A stretch of DNA of 64,000 nucleotides from Volutella citrinella. Taxonomy: Eukaryota > Ascomycota > Sordariomycetes > Hypocreales > Nectriaceae. The translations under genes were made by a program, and so were the position numbers. Numbering within the stretch: position 1 is the stretch's first letter; every line of letters starts with the position of its first letter. The stretch is from positions 496,001 to 560,000 of the forward strand of contig JAWZSP010000005.1 of NCBI GenBank assembly GCA_034401135.1, given 5' to 3'. Below, piece by piece: positions 34,405-46,438 of this stretch. The notes under the pieces were generated by a model that saw only the letters and a program-made list of their open reading frames with translations, was not told where the DNA came from and did not search any database.

Positions 34405-35861
34405 TCAATACGCCCCGTGATGCCTCGACTTGAACAGCGTTGCCGACGTGATGGGCTCTTCCTCGGGGCTGAGCGGCGACACTATTCCCATCGCCGGGCT
34501 GCCGACCCCCATCGTTGACACCGTCGCCGTCCTTATCGGTGTTTTTCTGGTACCCGTCGAACCGTCACTCCCCGTCGTTGACACCGTCGCCGTCCTCGCC
34601 GGCCTGCCACTCGGAGACATTGTTGCGAGCGTCGGGCTGTCTGTGAAGCTCCCCGGAACAGCCGTCGTCCGCAGCGGGCTCATTCTCGCGACCGTCGGGC
34701 TCTCCGTCACGGACCTCTGGGCGATGGCCGCCTTGGTCGGACTCGTAGTCGAGAGTGTTGGGCTGGTCTTTGGCGGAGTCGGGCCGTCCCTCGTGGCCAC
34801 TGGCGTCGCTGACGGGAGTGTCGGGCTGTCCGTTGACAGAGTCGGGCTGTTTCTAGACAGCGTCCGACTATTCACTGAGAAAGTCGGGATGTGATTCGGC
34901 TTCCGGCTCCCCATCCTCGGCGTCGTCGTGCTGGACAGCTCGGATCTAAACTCTCGCCGCGTGTTGAAGGCTATCTTGGGCTCGGATCCCATCATCTCCA
35001 CGGCCGCGCTCGACCCGGCCAGCTCGAATTCATATCTCGGGGCGCCATTTCCTAATGTCTTCTCGTCCATGATTGACTTCTCATCGCAGTCCTCCCTCTG
35101 CCTTCGCTTCCGCCTCCAGATGAGACACCCAGCGATGCCGAGAAGCGCGAGACCGCCAAGTGTCGCGCCGACTGCGATGCCAATGATAGCTCCTTTGGAC
35201 AGGCCTGCACTCGCCATGGGGACTGCATCGACCCCAGTGGTGGTCGGCTCCGGGGCAGCGGCTGCTGTGGTGGTTTGCTCGGCTGACACTTGGTCCGCTT
35301 TGCCCGCTATTGACACGCCGGTGGCCGAGGCTGCAGATACCGTGGTTGCCAATGTCGTAGCTCCTGACGTCGTCTCTGATGATGTCGTCGGCTCCTCCTT
35401 GGGCGCGCTGACGTTGAAGCGCTGCGATCCGCGCAGTGCGCCGGCGCTGCTGCTGCCGGGCTTATTGAGGGTGAACCAGCCTACCACATCCTCGCGGTTC
35501 TTGGTGCGATCGAGGGGGTCGTACTTGGCCGACCAGTTGAAGCGAGTCTCTGTTGTGTTCTCTATCGGTTCTTGTCAGCTTGACGACCCGGGCAATCGGA
35601 TTCCATGTGACTCGGCTCACCAAACAGCTTGATCCACCCAATCTTGTTCCCGTCGAGCTGCTGCACATAGTACAGGCTAATCAGCGGCTCGTCCGTCTCC
35701 CAGACGACGCCGATCTCGCTGCCGGGATCGTAGCGGACATTGTTCTTCGGGTTCTCGTCGGTGGTCTTGTCAAAGGTCGGCGGGCGGATGAACTTGGAGG
35801 CGCATTGCGCTGTGGGAGCGCACAAGGCGAGGGCGAGGCCGTAGAAGACGGGCCACAGCAT
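34405..35861 (-). CDS. Single-pass membrane protein with SP/TP-rich cytoplasmic tail
   Basis: Two exons, 35861-35621 and 35561-34405, join in phase 1 over a 59-nt intron and give 465 residues. The ATG at 35861 opens a signal peptide (MLWPVFYGLALALCAPTAQC). An extracellular domain of about 110 residues follows (NNVRYDPGSEIGVVWETDEP, then FNWSAKYDPLD). A Ser/Thr-rich stalk comes next. The membrane helix is GAIIGIAVGATLGGLALLGI, closed by RRKRRQ. The cytoplasmic part repeats short Ser/Thr-Pro units (SPTLSTD, SPTLPSA, TSPTLST, SPTVARM, DSPTLAT). The architecture is that of the fungal surface proteins sometimes compared with Mid2-type sensors. No ligand or pathway is known, and phosphorylation of the SP/TP sites is an inference. 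Confidence 0.82.
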
Positions 35862-37113
35862 TGCCTCGGATGTGGTGAGACACAACGAAATACAGGTCAG
35901 TAATAAGAGAGTGCCCGGGTGCCGTTCGGGGTCATGGAGGAGAGGCTCGTGCTCGGCCACCTATGCGGAGAGGCATGGAGATGGGGCAGCGGGTGAGGGT
36001 TTTGGGGATAAACAAGGTCAAGGCGAGACGACGATCCGAGAGAAGAGGAGCAACGCCGAACGTCCCGGGTATTAACTCATCGGCAGACATGCCACCGCCA
36101 TGGGCAAACCGGGCGGTTCCTCTCAGATGGCTTAGCGAGGAATCCAGGATGCGCAGCAGTGGTGGCAGCGCCCGCCCTGGCTCTGTCGTCGTGCATTTGA
36201 CCCCTGTACCCGCGAGTTGCCGCCATTCGCCAACCAGACCAACGTGGGCTGCTGAAACGCGGGCCGTCAACCAGCATCCAGCACAGCTCCGATGTGCCAG
36301 CCAATGAGCCCGGGCCGTTCGTCACCCTGGACCTGCAGCTGGACAGCATCGATGCAACGTGCTGCGCAAGGCTGCCATGGGGGCTGCGCTGCGCCACGAC
36401 CGGCTCGCCAGATTCAGCATCCGTCGCCCACCTCAGCCTTCAATTCAGGATTCTGTTGCATCGCATCCCGCATGCGCCACCAGCGTTGCCATAGCCTCAC
36501 GGGTAAGGTGCTGACAGGGCCAGTGCTCCATGTTCCGTTTAGGGCTGTCGCTCGTTATCCGTTCCCCGGTTGTCGCCTGTAGAGGAGGGGCCGATGCGCC
36601 ATCACGGCAATGTTCGCATCACCTTCCCCACCATATGCGACATGGGTGGTTATGTTTTATCCTGGTAGAATCTACTAGTCGATACATATAGGGAAGGTCA
36701 TATAGATAGTAAAAGCATATGCTCCACGGCTCTTTATTAATAGTCACCGCTTGCTCTGCGCCGAGGTCTGCCTCTGTTTTGCACCCCACGACACATGCCT
36801 CGTCGAATCACCGTCCCTGTCCACGAGTCACTTCATGCTCATGTTGTGCCTATTCGCACTATCACCAGGGTCTGTGAAATGCTAGACTCTGATTGCTGTT
36901 CAACGGCGAAGTGGCAACTATGCCCTGCAGATGATTACCCGGCATAGCTACGATATTGGGAATTCCGTCGCGTACCATCTAATACTCAAGCTCCCATGCC
37001 AAGGGCCCAAATTCATCTACCATCTATACCGAAGCACCGATGCGCCAGTTTACTTACGAGAGTTACAACAGACCGACACGAGGAGAGCAGCGACGTTTGA
37101 ACAGAAAGTCTCT
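35862..37113. other. 1.25-kb spacer
   Basis: This contains the promoter of the tail-rich membrane protein and the 3' flank of the next minus-strand gene. No gene is supported; the open plus-strand frame from 36931 is mostly antisense to the following exon. Confidence 0.45.
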
Positions 37114-38986
37114 CTACGTCTCAGGAATCGCACGCCATCTCCGGATGGCCTGCAGGGTTCCGTCGAAGTGAAGCTCTACCAGGTCATCAAGAACTTGTCC
37201 GAGGTAGCTTACCGGATCCTTGGAGTGCGGCAGCTGCCAGACGCGTCCTCCGGAACTGCCAGGAAGGTGGTCATCCTCCGCTACCACCCAGTTGGCTGGA
37301 AAATCGAGGCCGTCCAGGAGCTGTTCCATGTCCCGTCGTCTGCCACAAAATGCCTGCACGCTTCGAGCCCCATCTGCGACGGCGTAGATCTGGTGCTCGA
37401 TGAGGGGAAGGATGAAAGTGCGCATATTCTCAATCGAAGCCTCCAACGTGTCAAAGCTTCGGGGGCTCCTGCGATATTCCTCACTAACGGCCCAAATGGC
37501 AAACTCCAGCAGCTGGCCGGCGAGTGATTTCGGTGCATCTGCGACGCGTTGAGCCCTCCTCCGCTTCTCCTCGGCCAAGACGCGACTTGCATCATCTGTT
37601 ATCTGTGCCAGCATGAGCCATGTCCGTCCGAGGAACTCTGGCAGCAGAAACAGTCTCGGGTCGCTGTCGTCAGTGGTTCTGTTCGAGTTAGCCTTTGTGT
37701 GAAGGACCGTACGCTTGTTCGGGGGTCATGGCAATGTTAGTGATGATACGAGAGAATGTCTCGTTGCGGGGGACGTCGTGTCTGAAGATCTCGCACATGG
37801 GGTACCTCGAGGGAGAATCGGGCTCTCGGAGGTGATCCCGCTCGCAAGTCTCGATGAATTCGCACTGCCTATAAAGAAGCCCACGCAGAGTACCGGCGAG
37901 CACACTTATTTGATCTCTGGTCTCGGATGGAACACTGGCCGGCACTTCTGATCCATCAGTAGGTGTGCGTAGAGTGTGTTTATGGTTTCGTGGAGGGGCG
38001 GCAAAGAAGTGGACGCCATCAGAGTCGTTTTCCTCTCCGAGTCGGGGATTTCCACCCCGTCTCAGGTACCAGTAAGCCCGCTTAACCCACCAGTAGACCC
38101 CTTCGAGGTTCTCTCTAAGCATCTCTTTGACCGCCAATCTCCAAACGATCCCGCTGTCACTACTCAGCGTGCGGTACTCTGCCTGCAGCCAGTGTAATTC
38201 TGACCATGAAACATTGCCAAAGGGCGGCCAGCTCTCCATACAGCGTACCGTATTGACACCGGGCCGGCAGCGGCCGTAGTTTTGTTCCAAGATCCTTTCC
38301 ACTTCAAAACCCATGGTAAAGACCAAGTCATCGCTTGCACTCAACACGCCATCCTGCCAGGCCCATGCGCCCCGATTGTCCGTCACAGAGTGCTCCTCTG
38401 GTTCAAGATGATCCACATTGAAAATGATGGAGGGGCCGAGATATGCGGCCGTCATGACTCCGTCGCGGAGGGCATCCACGATCGGGAGTGTGCGACGGGG
38501 CAGCGGCGGCGGGGGAGGCTCGTGGCTGAAGCGCAACGGTAGGTAGGGGCCCAGATAACTACCGAGTGTAATGCCAAGGACGACGGACAAAAGCAGTCCA
38601 AGGAAAGCTTGCAGAATCAAGTCGGGCCAGTCAAGGTCCTCGCCGGCGTCTTCATGTGTATGTAGATCGGCCAGCCGGTCGGAATCGAGCGTCTCATGGC
38701 GGTCGCTGAAACTCGCACCTCGCTGCGTCTGGGAACTCGCGAGGTCGAAATGGGGATTGTCGTTGGGGTCGTGGCCGGAGTCGGAGTCGGAGGGCGTTCA
38801 CAAGGACCGCAATGGATATCGGTGGTGGGGACGCAAGGCCTGGTGCTGGCTCTCGCGGAGGCGGCGGGGCGTCATCACAAGCAGTGATGCAGTCTTGGTC
38901 TCGGTCTCGTCGTCAGTCGATTGTGTTGGGTTGCTCGTGATGCTGTGCTTCGGTCCACGGCGGCTGTTGTGGTCGTCGATGAGGTC
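37114..38986 (-). CDS. Hypothetical membrane-anchored protein, 5' part interrupted by a stop
   Basis: The main coding body is 38797-37713 plus 37678-37114, joined by a very short 34-nt intron (GTACGG ... GGCTAAC ... AACAG) in phase 2. It has one membrane helix (LQAFLGLLLSVVLGITLGSYL) and a large soluble region with WSELHWLQAEYRTL, WWVKRAYWYLRRG and an AEEKRRRAQR segment. The frame stays open and protein-like upstream, from 38986 to 38801 (DDETETKTASLL, then an acidic DSDSGHDPNDNPHFDLASS after the break). An in-frame TGA at 38798-38800 interrupts it, and no ATG follows before the membrane helix. I recognise it as a conserved Sordariomycete family without known function. Either the gene is damaged or there is an exon that I have not found. 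Confidence 0.55.
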
Positions 38987-39599
38987 TCACGAGGGCGCCA
39001 CGCAATCATAGACGCGAGGACAAGCGCGGCAAACGAAGTACTAAATACGAAATAATGTCAGCCTCAACCCATTGTCAATCGCTCGGCGTCAAAGGCAGAC
39101 AGTCTTCTTCTTTGGAAAGGGGGGGGATCGTGCTGGTCTGGTGTTGGCCCACGCACAGCGTCAATGTTGCCAAGGCCCATGCACACAACGGCGCGGGGTG
39201 GCTCATGGCGGGCGGGAGACAGGAAAACAAATTCTTTGACAGGAGAACAAGGGAATGACAGAATTGGGCTCAGGAACAGGAACAGAGGAGAGATAACATT
39301 GGAAAGGGGCTGGGCACGGTGGACTGGGCCAGGTGGCCAAGCGGAAACGAGCCCGGTTATTGGGAGCGCCACGTCGCACAAGCACAAGCAAACGGACAAA
39401 GGAAACTTATGACTTCAATTGGCTATCCTCAATGAGCCCAAAAAAAAAGAGGAAAAACGAATAATGAGGAATGTCTGCGTCGAGTTGAAAGGTGTATCGC
39501 CAACTAATTGTACTGGATTCCAAGTGAAGCCGCCACGTCCTTTGCCTCCAGACTCTACAAAGTCTAGTCCAGGCGAGATACTTAGGCATCTGCTTTCCC
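38987..39599. other. 0.6-kb spacer
   Basis: This non-coding stretch holds runs of G and A on the plus strand and the 3' flank of the APH-fold gene. No gene is present. Confidence 0.4.
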
Positions 39600-40660
39600 T
39601 CAAAGAGGCAATGGCTTTGTCCTCATTGCCCCCATCATGTCGAGCCGATTCACAGCCGACAACCACCAGTGACGCTCCTCCTGGGCGGCACTCGCCAGCA
39701 AGTTGGTGTACGTCACTGCCAGTCTACCCTTTGACGGCGCCATGTCGACAAGATACTGCAGATACAGCTTGCGATCTTCTCTCTGGACCGAAGAATAAGC
39801 GCACTGCGACCAGTCGTATACGTCGCCGACGGCTCGCGGCTCGTTCACCAGGAATCGCGGGTAGAGCGGTGCGAACTGCAAGGGCACCATTGTAGACGAA
39901 CCAAGATCTATGACACTGTGCATTGTTATGTGATGCCTACAAGTACGAGTCTTTTTAACCGGGGCATTGCTCACCATTCGACTTTGCCATCATTCATGAT
40001 GATGTTACCGCCATGCAAGTCCCCGTGAACAAGTACGTGAGGAGCATCATCCAGCTCTGGCAGATGGAACTCGGAGATACGGTTCATCAACGCCTCGGCC
40101 TCGTCCACTGTGACCCCGCGAAGCCTCCCTTGGGTTGCTCGTTGGATTCGTGTTCTATCAATCTTGTGTGTGATCCAACTCAGAGCAGAAGAGCCTGGTG
40201 TCATCAGCTAAGGCGCCATCGTCATGTGTGGCGGCTGTTTACCGAACTCTTGGATGCGCAACATATCCAAGGAGACTTCCGCAATGGTTCTGAGAACATT
40301 CTTCCGAGTATCTTGCGACGGAGTTGAACCGGACCATTGCAAGGGGTGGCCTTCCGCCCAAGTGGTTGCGATCAGGGGCAGAACTGAATCGAGATCAGAT
40401 GCGATGAGTGAGGGCAGGTGTGGAATCTGGTGTCTTTTGACGGCTACTAGCAGCTCAATTTCCCTTTCCACTTTGGTGCGGGTCAGGGGAGCGATGCGCT
40501 GCTCGACACGAACGGCCAACTTGCCCGAGTTGCCCTCGAGGACATAAATATAGCATTCGCCACCGGCTAATGGCTGGTCATCGGTCCCATGGATGAAGCA
40601 ACACGACTCAGAAGTCGTGTTGTTTGCGAAATCCAGGACTCGGTTAAGGAGCTCAGACAT
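39600..40660 (-). CDS. Aminoglycoside phosphotransferase-fold kinase
   Basis: Three exons, 40660-40243, 40194-39975 and 39915-39600, with introns of 48 and 59 nt (phases 1 and 2), give 317 residues. The fold phosphorylates small molecules. The nucleotide-binding N-lobe includes CYIYVLEGNSGKLAVRVEQR. The catalytic loop is LVHGDLHGGNIIM, with Asp198 as expected base and Asn203 as metal ligand. The second metal-binding motif is VIDLGSS (Asp216). The following VPLQFAPLYPRFL block is typical of the fungal APH group. Its substrate is unknown, and a drug-resistance role should not be assumed. The start at 40660 is the first true ATG. An alternative acceptor for the last intron would add eight codons' worth of sequence but fits the family less well. 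Confidence 0.83.
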
Positions 40661-41381
40661 GTTCAGCACAGCTTGACAAGTCCACGTGTAGATCCGAGTG
40701 AGTGGGTGTCTTCAAGGTTGTCAACCTCCCCTCATTCTGAAATATCCCCAATCTGAGTACATAAGGCGGGCACGGCCGGCAGAAACAAGTCAACCCAAAT
40801 AGGAGCGTCAACGATAGCCCTCTATAGACTGAGAAACGCACCAGCATTGTTTTATCCAGTTCAGTGTCACATGTGCCCGTATGGTAATCTATGGGTTCTA
40901 GCAGAGTTCAATAGTACGCATTAGTTGTTGTATCAGTAGCTCAAGCCTCAAGATGCGCCCAGGGGGACAGTTTACGAAGGGCCGCACTATGGCGCTTCGT
41001 CATAGTGGTCATCATGGTGTGGCCAGGAGTTCAAGTTTCGGCCGGGATTTGGTGTCGTCTGGGAACTAGCCAGGCTTCATCGGCCATACTTTGATGCGAG
41101 ACTGTGACAGAGCTGGCATAAGGATGCAGGGGCCTGAAACGGTCAGCACTTGGCCAGGGTGGCTGTTCAATGGAGATAGCCTAAGGCTGCTACTGAAGTT
41201 GCATCGTGTCATCCTGCGCTAGGCACAGCCTCATTGGATCAAATGTCAGCCTGGGCTTACTGTCTGTTGTTTATACACGCACGAGTTGCCCTCGAATGCC
41301 AAATCCTCAAACCCTCAATCCTAGTCCTCCCCAAAACTCTCCCTCCCAACACAATCCTAGCTTCAAACTCGCCTCGCCAAG
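40661..41381. promoter_or_regulatory. Divergent spacer, APH-fold kinase / membrane protein
   Basis: About 0.7 kb between divergent genes. The last 100 bases before 41382 are C/A-rich with few Gs, a typical leader. No sites can be named. Confidence 0.45.
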
Positions 41382-42261
41382 ATGGACCACTCAGCCTCGC
41401 GCCCGACTTCCCCAGCCCACGAGACCACTCCGCTGCTCAGTGATGAACGCCTCAATGAGCAGCGTGAGGACCATGACGGAAGCCCCGTGCAGCAACAGAG
41501 CGGCTCCATTGCACTCGCTGATCGCTCTCTGTTGGTGTGGATGAAGACATCGCTTGGTCTGTCCATCGCCGTCACGACCACCCTCATCGGGGCCACCGTC
41601 CTAGCCTACTACGGCAGCGAGTACTTCCACTTCTACGACCGATGGGCCGCGTTTGATACTCCGCTGCTTGTGGGAGTTTCGGTAAGCCCCCTTCGGCACG
41701 TGTCCTCCCCCGCATCAGGCCGGGCCTGACCTTGTCTTGACAGAGCCCCTTCATGATTGCCTTTGCCGCCACCAACGTGACGGCACTCAAGAGAAACGGC
41801 GAGCCTCTAGGCGTCTTTATCAACGGCGGCTTTCTGGCTGTTTCGGCCTTTTACGCCACGGCGCTTTCGTGGCAGGAAATGATAGACAGAGCAGGGTACC
41901 CGCCCTCGTATTGCGGGCGGAGCGACAGCGGCGACATGGAGTCGTGTGGTCGGTGGGCCATTATGCACCAAGTCGTGGTTTGGCTGTTCCTCAGCGCGCT
42001 CGCCGCTTACGGGTTTGTCATCCCGTCTGTGCCGTTTGCCAAGTTCCAAGCTGACATCTTTGTAGCGTTGTGCAGGCCGTTCTGCTAGTCAAAGTGATCC
42101 AGAGGTCCCTCCGACTGAGGCGCGAAAATCCCGAAGGCTCCAGTTGGAAGATTCCGTCGCTTCAGGCCGGGACGTTTTCCATCGAGGTGAGGTTCCGTCT
42201 TTCAAAGCCGGAGCCGCCAAGGGAGAGGGACGCCGAGAGGGGCGAGTCGCTGATGGAATAG
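41382..42261 (+). CDS. Small multi-pass membrane protein, 258 aa, probably vacuolar
   Basis: Exons 41382-41681, 41744-42024 and 42066-42261 are joined by introns of 62 and 41 nt. The second intron (GTCTGT ... AGCTGACATCTTTGTAG) is required to join the frame ending in SLRLRRENPEGSS; without it the protein stops at 42088. The cytosolic N-terminus carries HETTPLLSDE, an acidic dileucine signal of the kind that directs proteins to the vacuole. About four hydrophobic segments follow, among them LGLSIAVTTTLIGATVLAYY and FINGGFLAVSAFYATALSW. The C-terminus is charged. I do not recognise a functional family. The gene is convergent with the ankyrin gene, with only 44 bases between stop codons. Confidence 0.72.
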
Positions 42262-42305
42262 GGTGGTTTATTTTACATACAAGATAAAACGCCACTCGAG
42301 TGTCA

Positions 42306-45065
42306 TCATTCCCTAGCAGCATCGGTAGATGTAGCTCTAGAATAATGGACTGACTCATTATCTGACCCAGAATCCTCTCCATATGCCTCTGGATCTTCTT
42401 CGAGGCCTTGTTCAGATTCAGAACTCGACTCCGACTGATAATCCGAGTCCCAACACGAGGGCTGGTCCCATGGATCACTATCCATTTCTTGTTGCAAGTC
42501 ATTGATAATGTCACGTATAGCTTCTTCAGCCAACTCCCACTCGTCCTTGTGAATATGGCCTCGAATGCTCCAGCACTGATGCATGACATCATCCCTGTTC
42601 TGGTCCTCGAATTGACTGATCAGAGGTCGTAGCGTGTCGAGCGAATGTTTCTTTTCATACACCGATACCCGCTCGAGTACGCTTTGCAGAATGCAAATTT
42701 CCGATTGCAAGTTGCTGTCGCGCACTTGACAGTAGAGCTGCACAAACAGACGCTGCTCATCCTCGGTAGGTCTCCTATGGGAGCTAAGTTCCCAAACTTG
42801 CGCACTCATGGCCCGGATGAAGCAGTCCCATGGTGAGTTGTTGTGGGTGGCTATTAATCGGTGGTCAACCCCTGCAAGGTCTTGTTCGAGCAGGAACTGC
42901 AAAACGGCTACGTTGGAGTGGAGTGCAGCTATATGTAGTGTGTTCGTCGAAATCCCACTGATTGCATTTAGAGACGCACCGGCCTCTACCAGGCATCGCA
43001 GGGCAGGCAGGTGATTCTCGACTAGAGCTATTAGGAGAGGTGGATGGCCGAGTGTGTAGTCTTTCGCCTCTAGGTCGGTTTCGTTGTGCGCCCGCAGCAG
43101 ACGCAGCGTCTCTCGTAGCTCTAATTCGCCCATTATCGACTCTGCCAGAAGGTGCAGTGGCGTGGTGCCTCTCAGATTGCGTGCGAGTGGGGACGCGCCT
43201 TCCCCCAGCAGCACCGCGACAATGTCTGGGGAACCTGACCGAACTGCCCAGTGCAGCGCCGTGTCTCCGTCGTCGCTCTGCAGTCGCACGCTGCGTTTTG
43301 CATCTTTGGACGCCCGGAGCAGCCGATGCACCATTTCACCCGAGTTATTCTCGACGGCATCCATCAACGGCGTCCGGCCCATCCAGTCTCGCTGGTCGAC
43401 ATTGGCGCCCTCACGCAGTAGCACGTCCAATGCCGCACCATTTCCAAACCGCACTGCGAAGTGGATTGGGGCGTTGCCTGTGTGGCCGAGTTTGTCCAAA
43501 GCCCAATGCTCCGCCGCCAGTGCCTCTTCTATGCCGCCGACGTCGCCTCTGAGGAGGGCGTAGTGCAGCGCCGTCGACCTTAGATCTTCCGTATCCTCGA
43601 CATATGACATGGCACGCTCAAGCAGTGCTCTCCCTCGGTCGTCCAGGCTCCAAAACTCCAGCATGTCGTTGGCTTTAAAAAACACTCTCCTGCTAAATCG
43701 TTAGATGAAAGCCACTATTTCATCGTCGCAAACGCACCTTGGGAGGCCCTGTCGCAGAAGTAGATTCTTCCATACCACATTTAGTAGAATCTCCAAAAAG
43801 TCCCAAGCTTCTTCATGCAGCGCGTACTGCCCATAACTGTCAGAAACCTCCTTGAAGCATATTTGAGCAATCCTTACCTCTACTAACCCTCGGTTGTCTA
43901 CATTCGTCTCATCTGGAAAGTACGTAGATCTCGATCCAAAAAAAGCATGCAGGACTTCCAGTGGTGATTCCATGATAAACCATACACCATCGTTGTCTGT
44001 AATTGTCCTGGGTGCGCGTAGCGAACAGCTTAAGCGGTTCATAGTTGCCATCAACCACTTGGGAGGCTGGAGTCCAACTTTGGGCCAGCCACGCTCTTTG
44101 CCTTTACACCCGCCCTCGACGCTGCAAATCCCTTCTCGAATTCGAATGCTCAGACCGCCAAGGACGGGCTGGGCAAACCTGGGCAACCGATATTCGGCCC
44201 ACGTAAAGTGGCATCGGCATCGGCACCGGCGTGAGCATCCGCTCCACGTCATGGGCTCGAATCCCAGGCAGAGTGCTGCGGCCACAACCGACGATGACTC
44301 AGTAGCGCCAAGTCTGAGGTTGGTGTCCTGGTTCTCCGCTGGGGCTTGGTACTCCGTCGTGGACTGTTCGGTTGTGCTTTCAACCTCGTCACAGTCATCC
44401 CCTGTTTCGGCATCGAGCGGCAGACTCTCAATCTCTTCTACCACAGCCTCCGTAGACTGTGAAGTGTTCTCATGACGACTTGTATCGAAGCGCAGGCTCA
44501 GCTCAGCAAAAGCATACCCCAGTTTTCTAACACAAATCTGTCAGCAAGCACCATCGTTGTCGGGCTCAATAACCAGACTTACTCTTCCCTAGATTCGCTC
44601 CGATCGTTCTGATCTATCTTCAGGAGAATAAGTGCGCTGTTCAAGTCGGACTTGGCATCAGAAGCGCTGTCTCGGAGTTTCCGAATGCTGCTGCGTTCCC
44701 ACAGCCATTTCTTCTTGCTTGCCCGCGAGATATCCTCTGGTGTCACTTTTTGGGAACAGTTCGAGATCATGTCCTCCATCTCCTTAATGATCTGCTGCGC
44801 TCGGCCTATCGCTGCGTGAAGGATCGGTTCGTGATATCTGGTTTTCATTGCCTTGTCGACAAACATTCTCAGAAACTGCGCCTGTTACCCAAGACTTGAG
44901 TGAGTAAAAGGCGTCGCTTGTCATGGACGTAGGACGTACTTCTCCTTGCAGCGCCTTGAATTCATCCTTGATTTCCGGTAGATCCCGGATGAGGCGCACC
45001 ACATGCTTCCCCGCTGCCACGGCCTGCCCGACGGCAATGGTTCCGGCTATCGTCTCGAGCGGCAT
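42306..45065 (-). CDS. Ankyrin-repeat protein with STAND-like helical N-terminus
   Basis: Four exons, 45065-44940, 44881-44583, 44526-43738 and 43689-42306, give 865 residues; introns are 58, 56 and 48 nt. The first 140 residues are helical (AVGQAVAAGKHVVRLIRDLP, then IGRAQQIIKEMEDMI) and resemble the N-terminal domains that precede NACHT or ankyrin regions in fungal NLR-type proteins. A variable middle part holds a Cys/Arg cluster (SGCSRRCRCRCHF). From about residue 430, six to eight ankyrin repeats run in order, for example STALHYALLRGDVGGIEEAL, NAPIHFAVRFGNGAALDVLL and DTALHWAVRSGSPDIVAVLL. The tail is strongly acidic (ESSSESEQGLEEDPE). No NTPase motif is visible, so it is probably a scaffold or sensor without the STAND switch. 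Confidence 0.83.
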
Positions 45066-46438
45066 CCTGGGTGATGCTGTCGGTCGTCGCGGGCTGTTGT
45101 TCTGGGATCCAACGTTGGCGTTTGGAGGATGTCAGATCTGGATTCGGGCGAAGCGGGGAAACTTGGCATCACGGTGTCTTTGCATTTGTAATTTCGCAGC
45201 CCAAGGCAGACCGGGCTTCGCCTCACCGGGAATCAGCATGCATGTCTGTTGGCGTCAGGCTACCAATGAATGTTGGACGTTGGTACCGACAGCTCAGCTG
45301 CCCAGCCGCCCAGCCACAATCGTCCAGCGCCACTGCACGGTAATTGCATGTCCGGGTCAGTGGCTTTTTCGATTTCCAAGTTGGTGCTGAGGGAGTGGGC
45401 GACTGTGAGCATGCCTCGTCCTCTGCAAGAAAACTGCAATGCATCCTTGCTGGTAGTCGTCTGCTGTATAACGCAACGCAAGAATTGAGAAGATGAGAAA
45501 TAACAACTCGGTTCTGGAGGGTTGCAGAGGCGCATTTCAGCGCCATTCTTGACCATCCTATTAAGAGAATCCGTGGTGTTGAGAGTGGATGGTAGTGCAC
45601 ATGGCAGCCCCGAAGGTGTGGGCCACTAGTCAGTCCAATTAGGTTGTGGGACAAGCCGGCCGGTGATGGAAGAGTGGACTGGGTTCTGCAGAGTGTGCGA
45701 TGCGGTGCACTCGACACAAATGGCACATAGGTGTTGGTGGAGCATGTTGTTTGTGCTCGCATTTGTCATGCGCAGGTTGCGTGATCCAATACATGCAAGA
45801 AACAATTTTCGCATTCCTAAATGAGGTGACTCGTTCGGCTTGAAGTATCCTGCTCGCACCTCGACACGTTTGTAAGCCGAGCAAGCCGAGCATCGTCGGG
45901 ATGCATCGTCTCGGAGCCAAAACACCAGGCCCTGTCCAGAAACCGACCGTGAATGCGGATAAAACGAGGGAAAGCAAGACTAGTGGAAGCGAGCTGTGGC
46001 CGCTAGACCATTATGAGACCAATATTCGGCTTCGGCTCGCCGGATTCCTAAGGCGCTGACCACCCGCTCCCGTCTGGCCATTGAGTCAGACGGTGAAGGG
46101 CTGTGGGGGTGGTGCCCAGTACGGCCAAGCGACGTTCCGTAGGGCTCCACTGAGGGGCCGCTGGAGCTCGGCTTGCCAAGCATTTCCACTCCGAAGCCGA
46201 AGCCGCGTTGAGGCTGGACGGGATGGTGTGCGCCGACGCTGACGAGCCACATGTGTGCCAAAGGGCGCGTTCGTCACGTTCCGTGAGTCAATCCTGCGAG
46301 AGGCTGCCATCTTTGCTGCTATATATATCGCGGTCGGGTCCCCCAGAGAAGATGTCTGAGGCCAGCATCAATCCATCATCCATCCGATTCAGTCACTACA
46401 CTGTCGACTTCATCACACAAATCACAAAATCACCTACA
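45066..46438. promoter_or_regulatory. 1.4-kb divergent spacer
   Basis: This lies between the ankyrin gene and the small gene at 46439. A TATATATC occurs near 46320, about 115 bases before that start. I can support no gene in it. Confidence 0.45.

Noticed and set aside
36931..37527. Plus-strand open frame of 198 codons
   Set aside because: It overlaps the last exon of the minus-strand membrane-anchored gene, which fits its upstream exon in frame. It lacks a recognisable domain.
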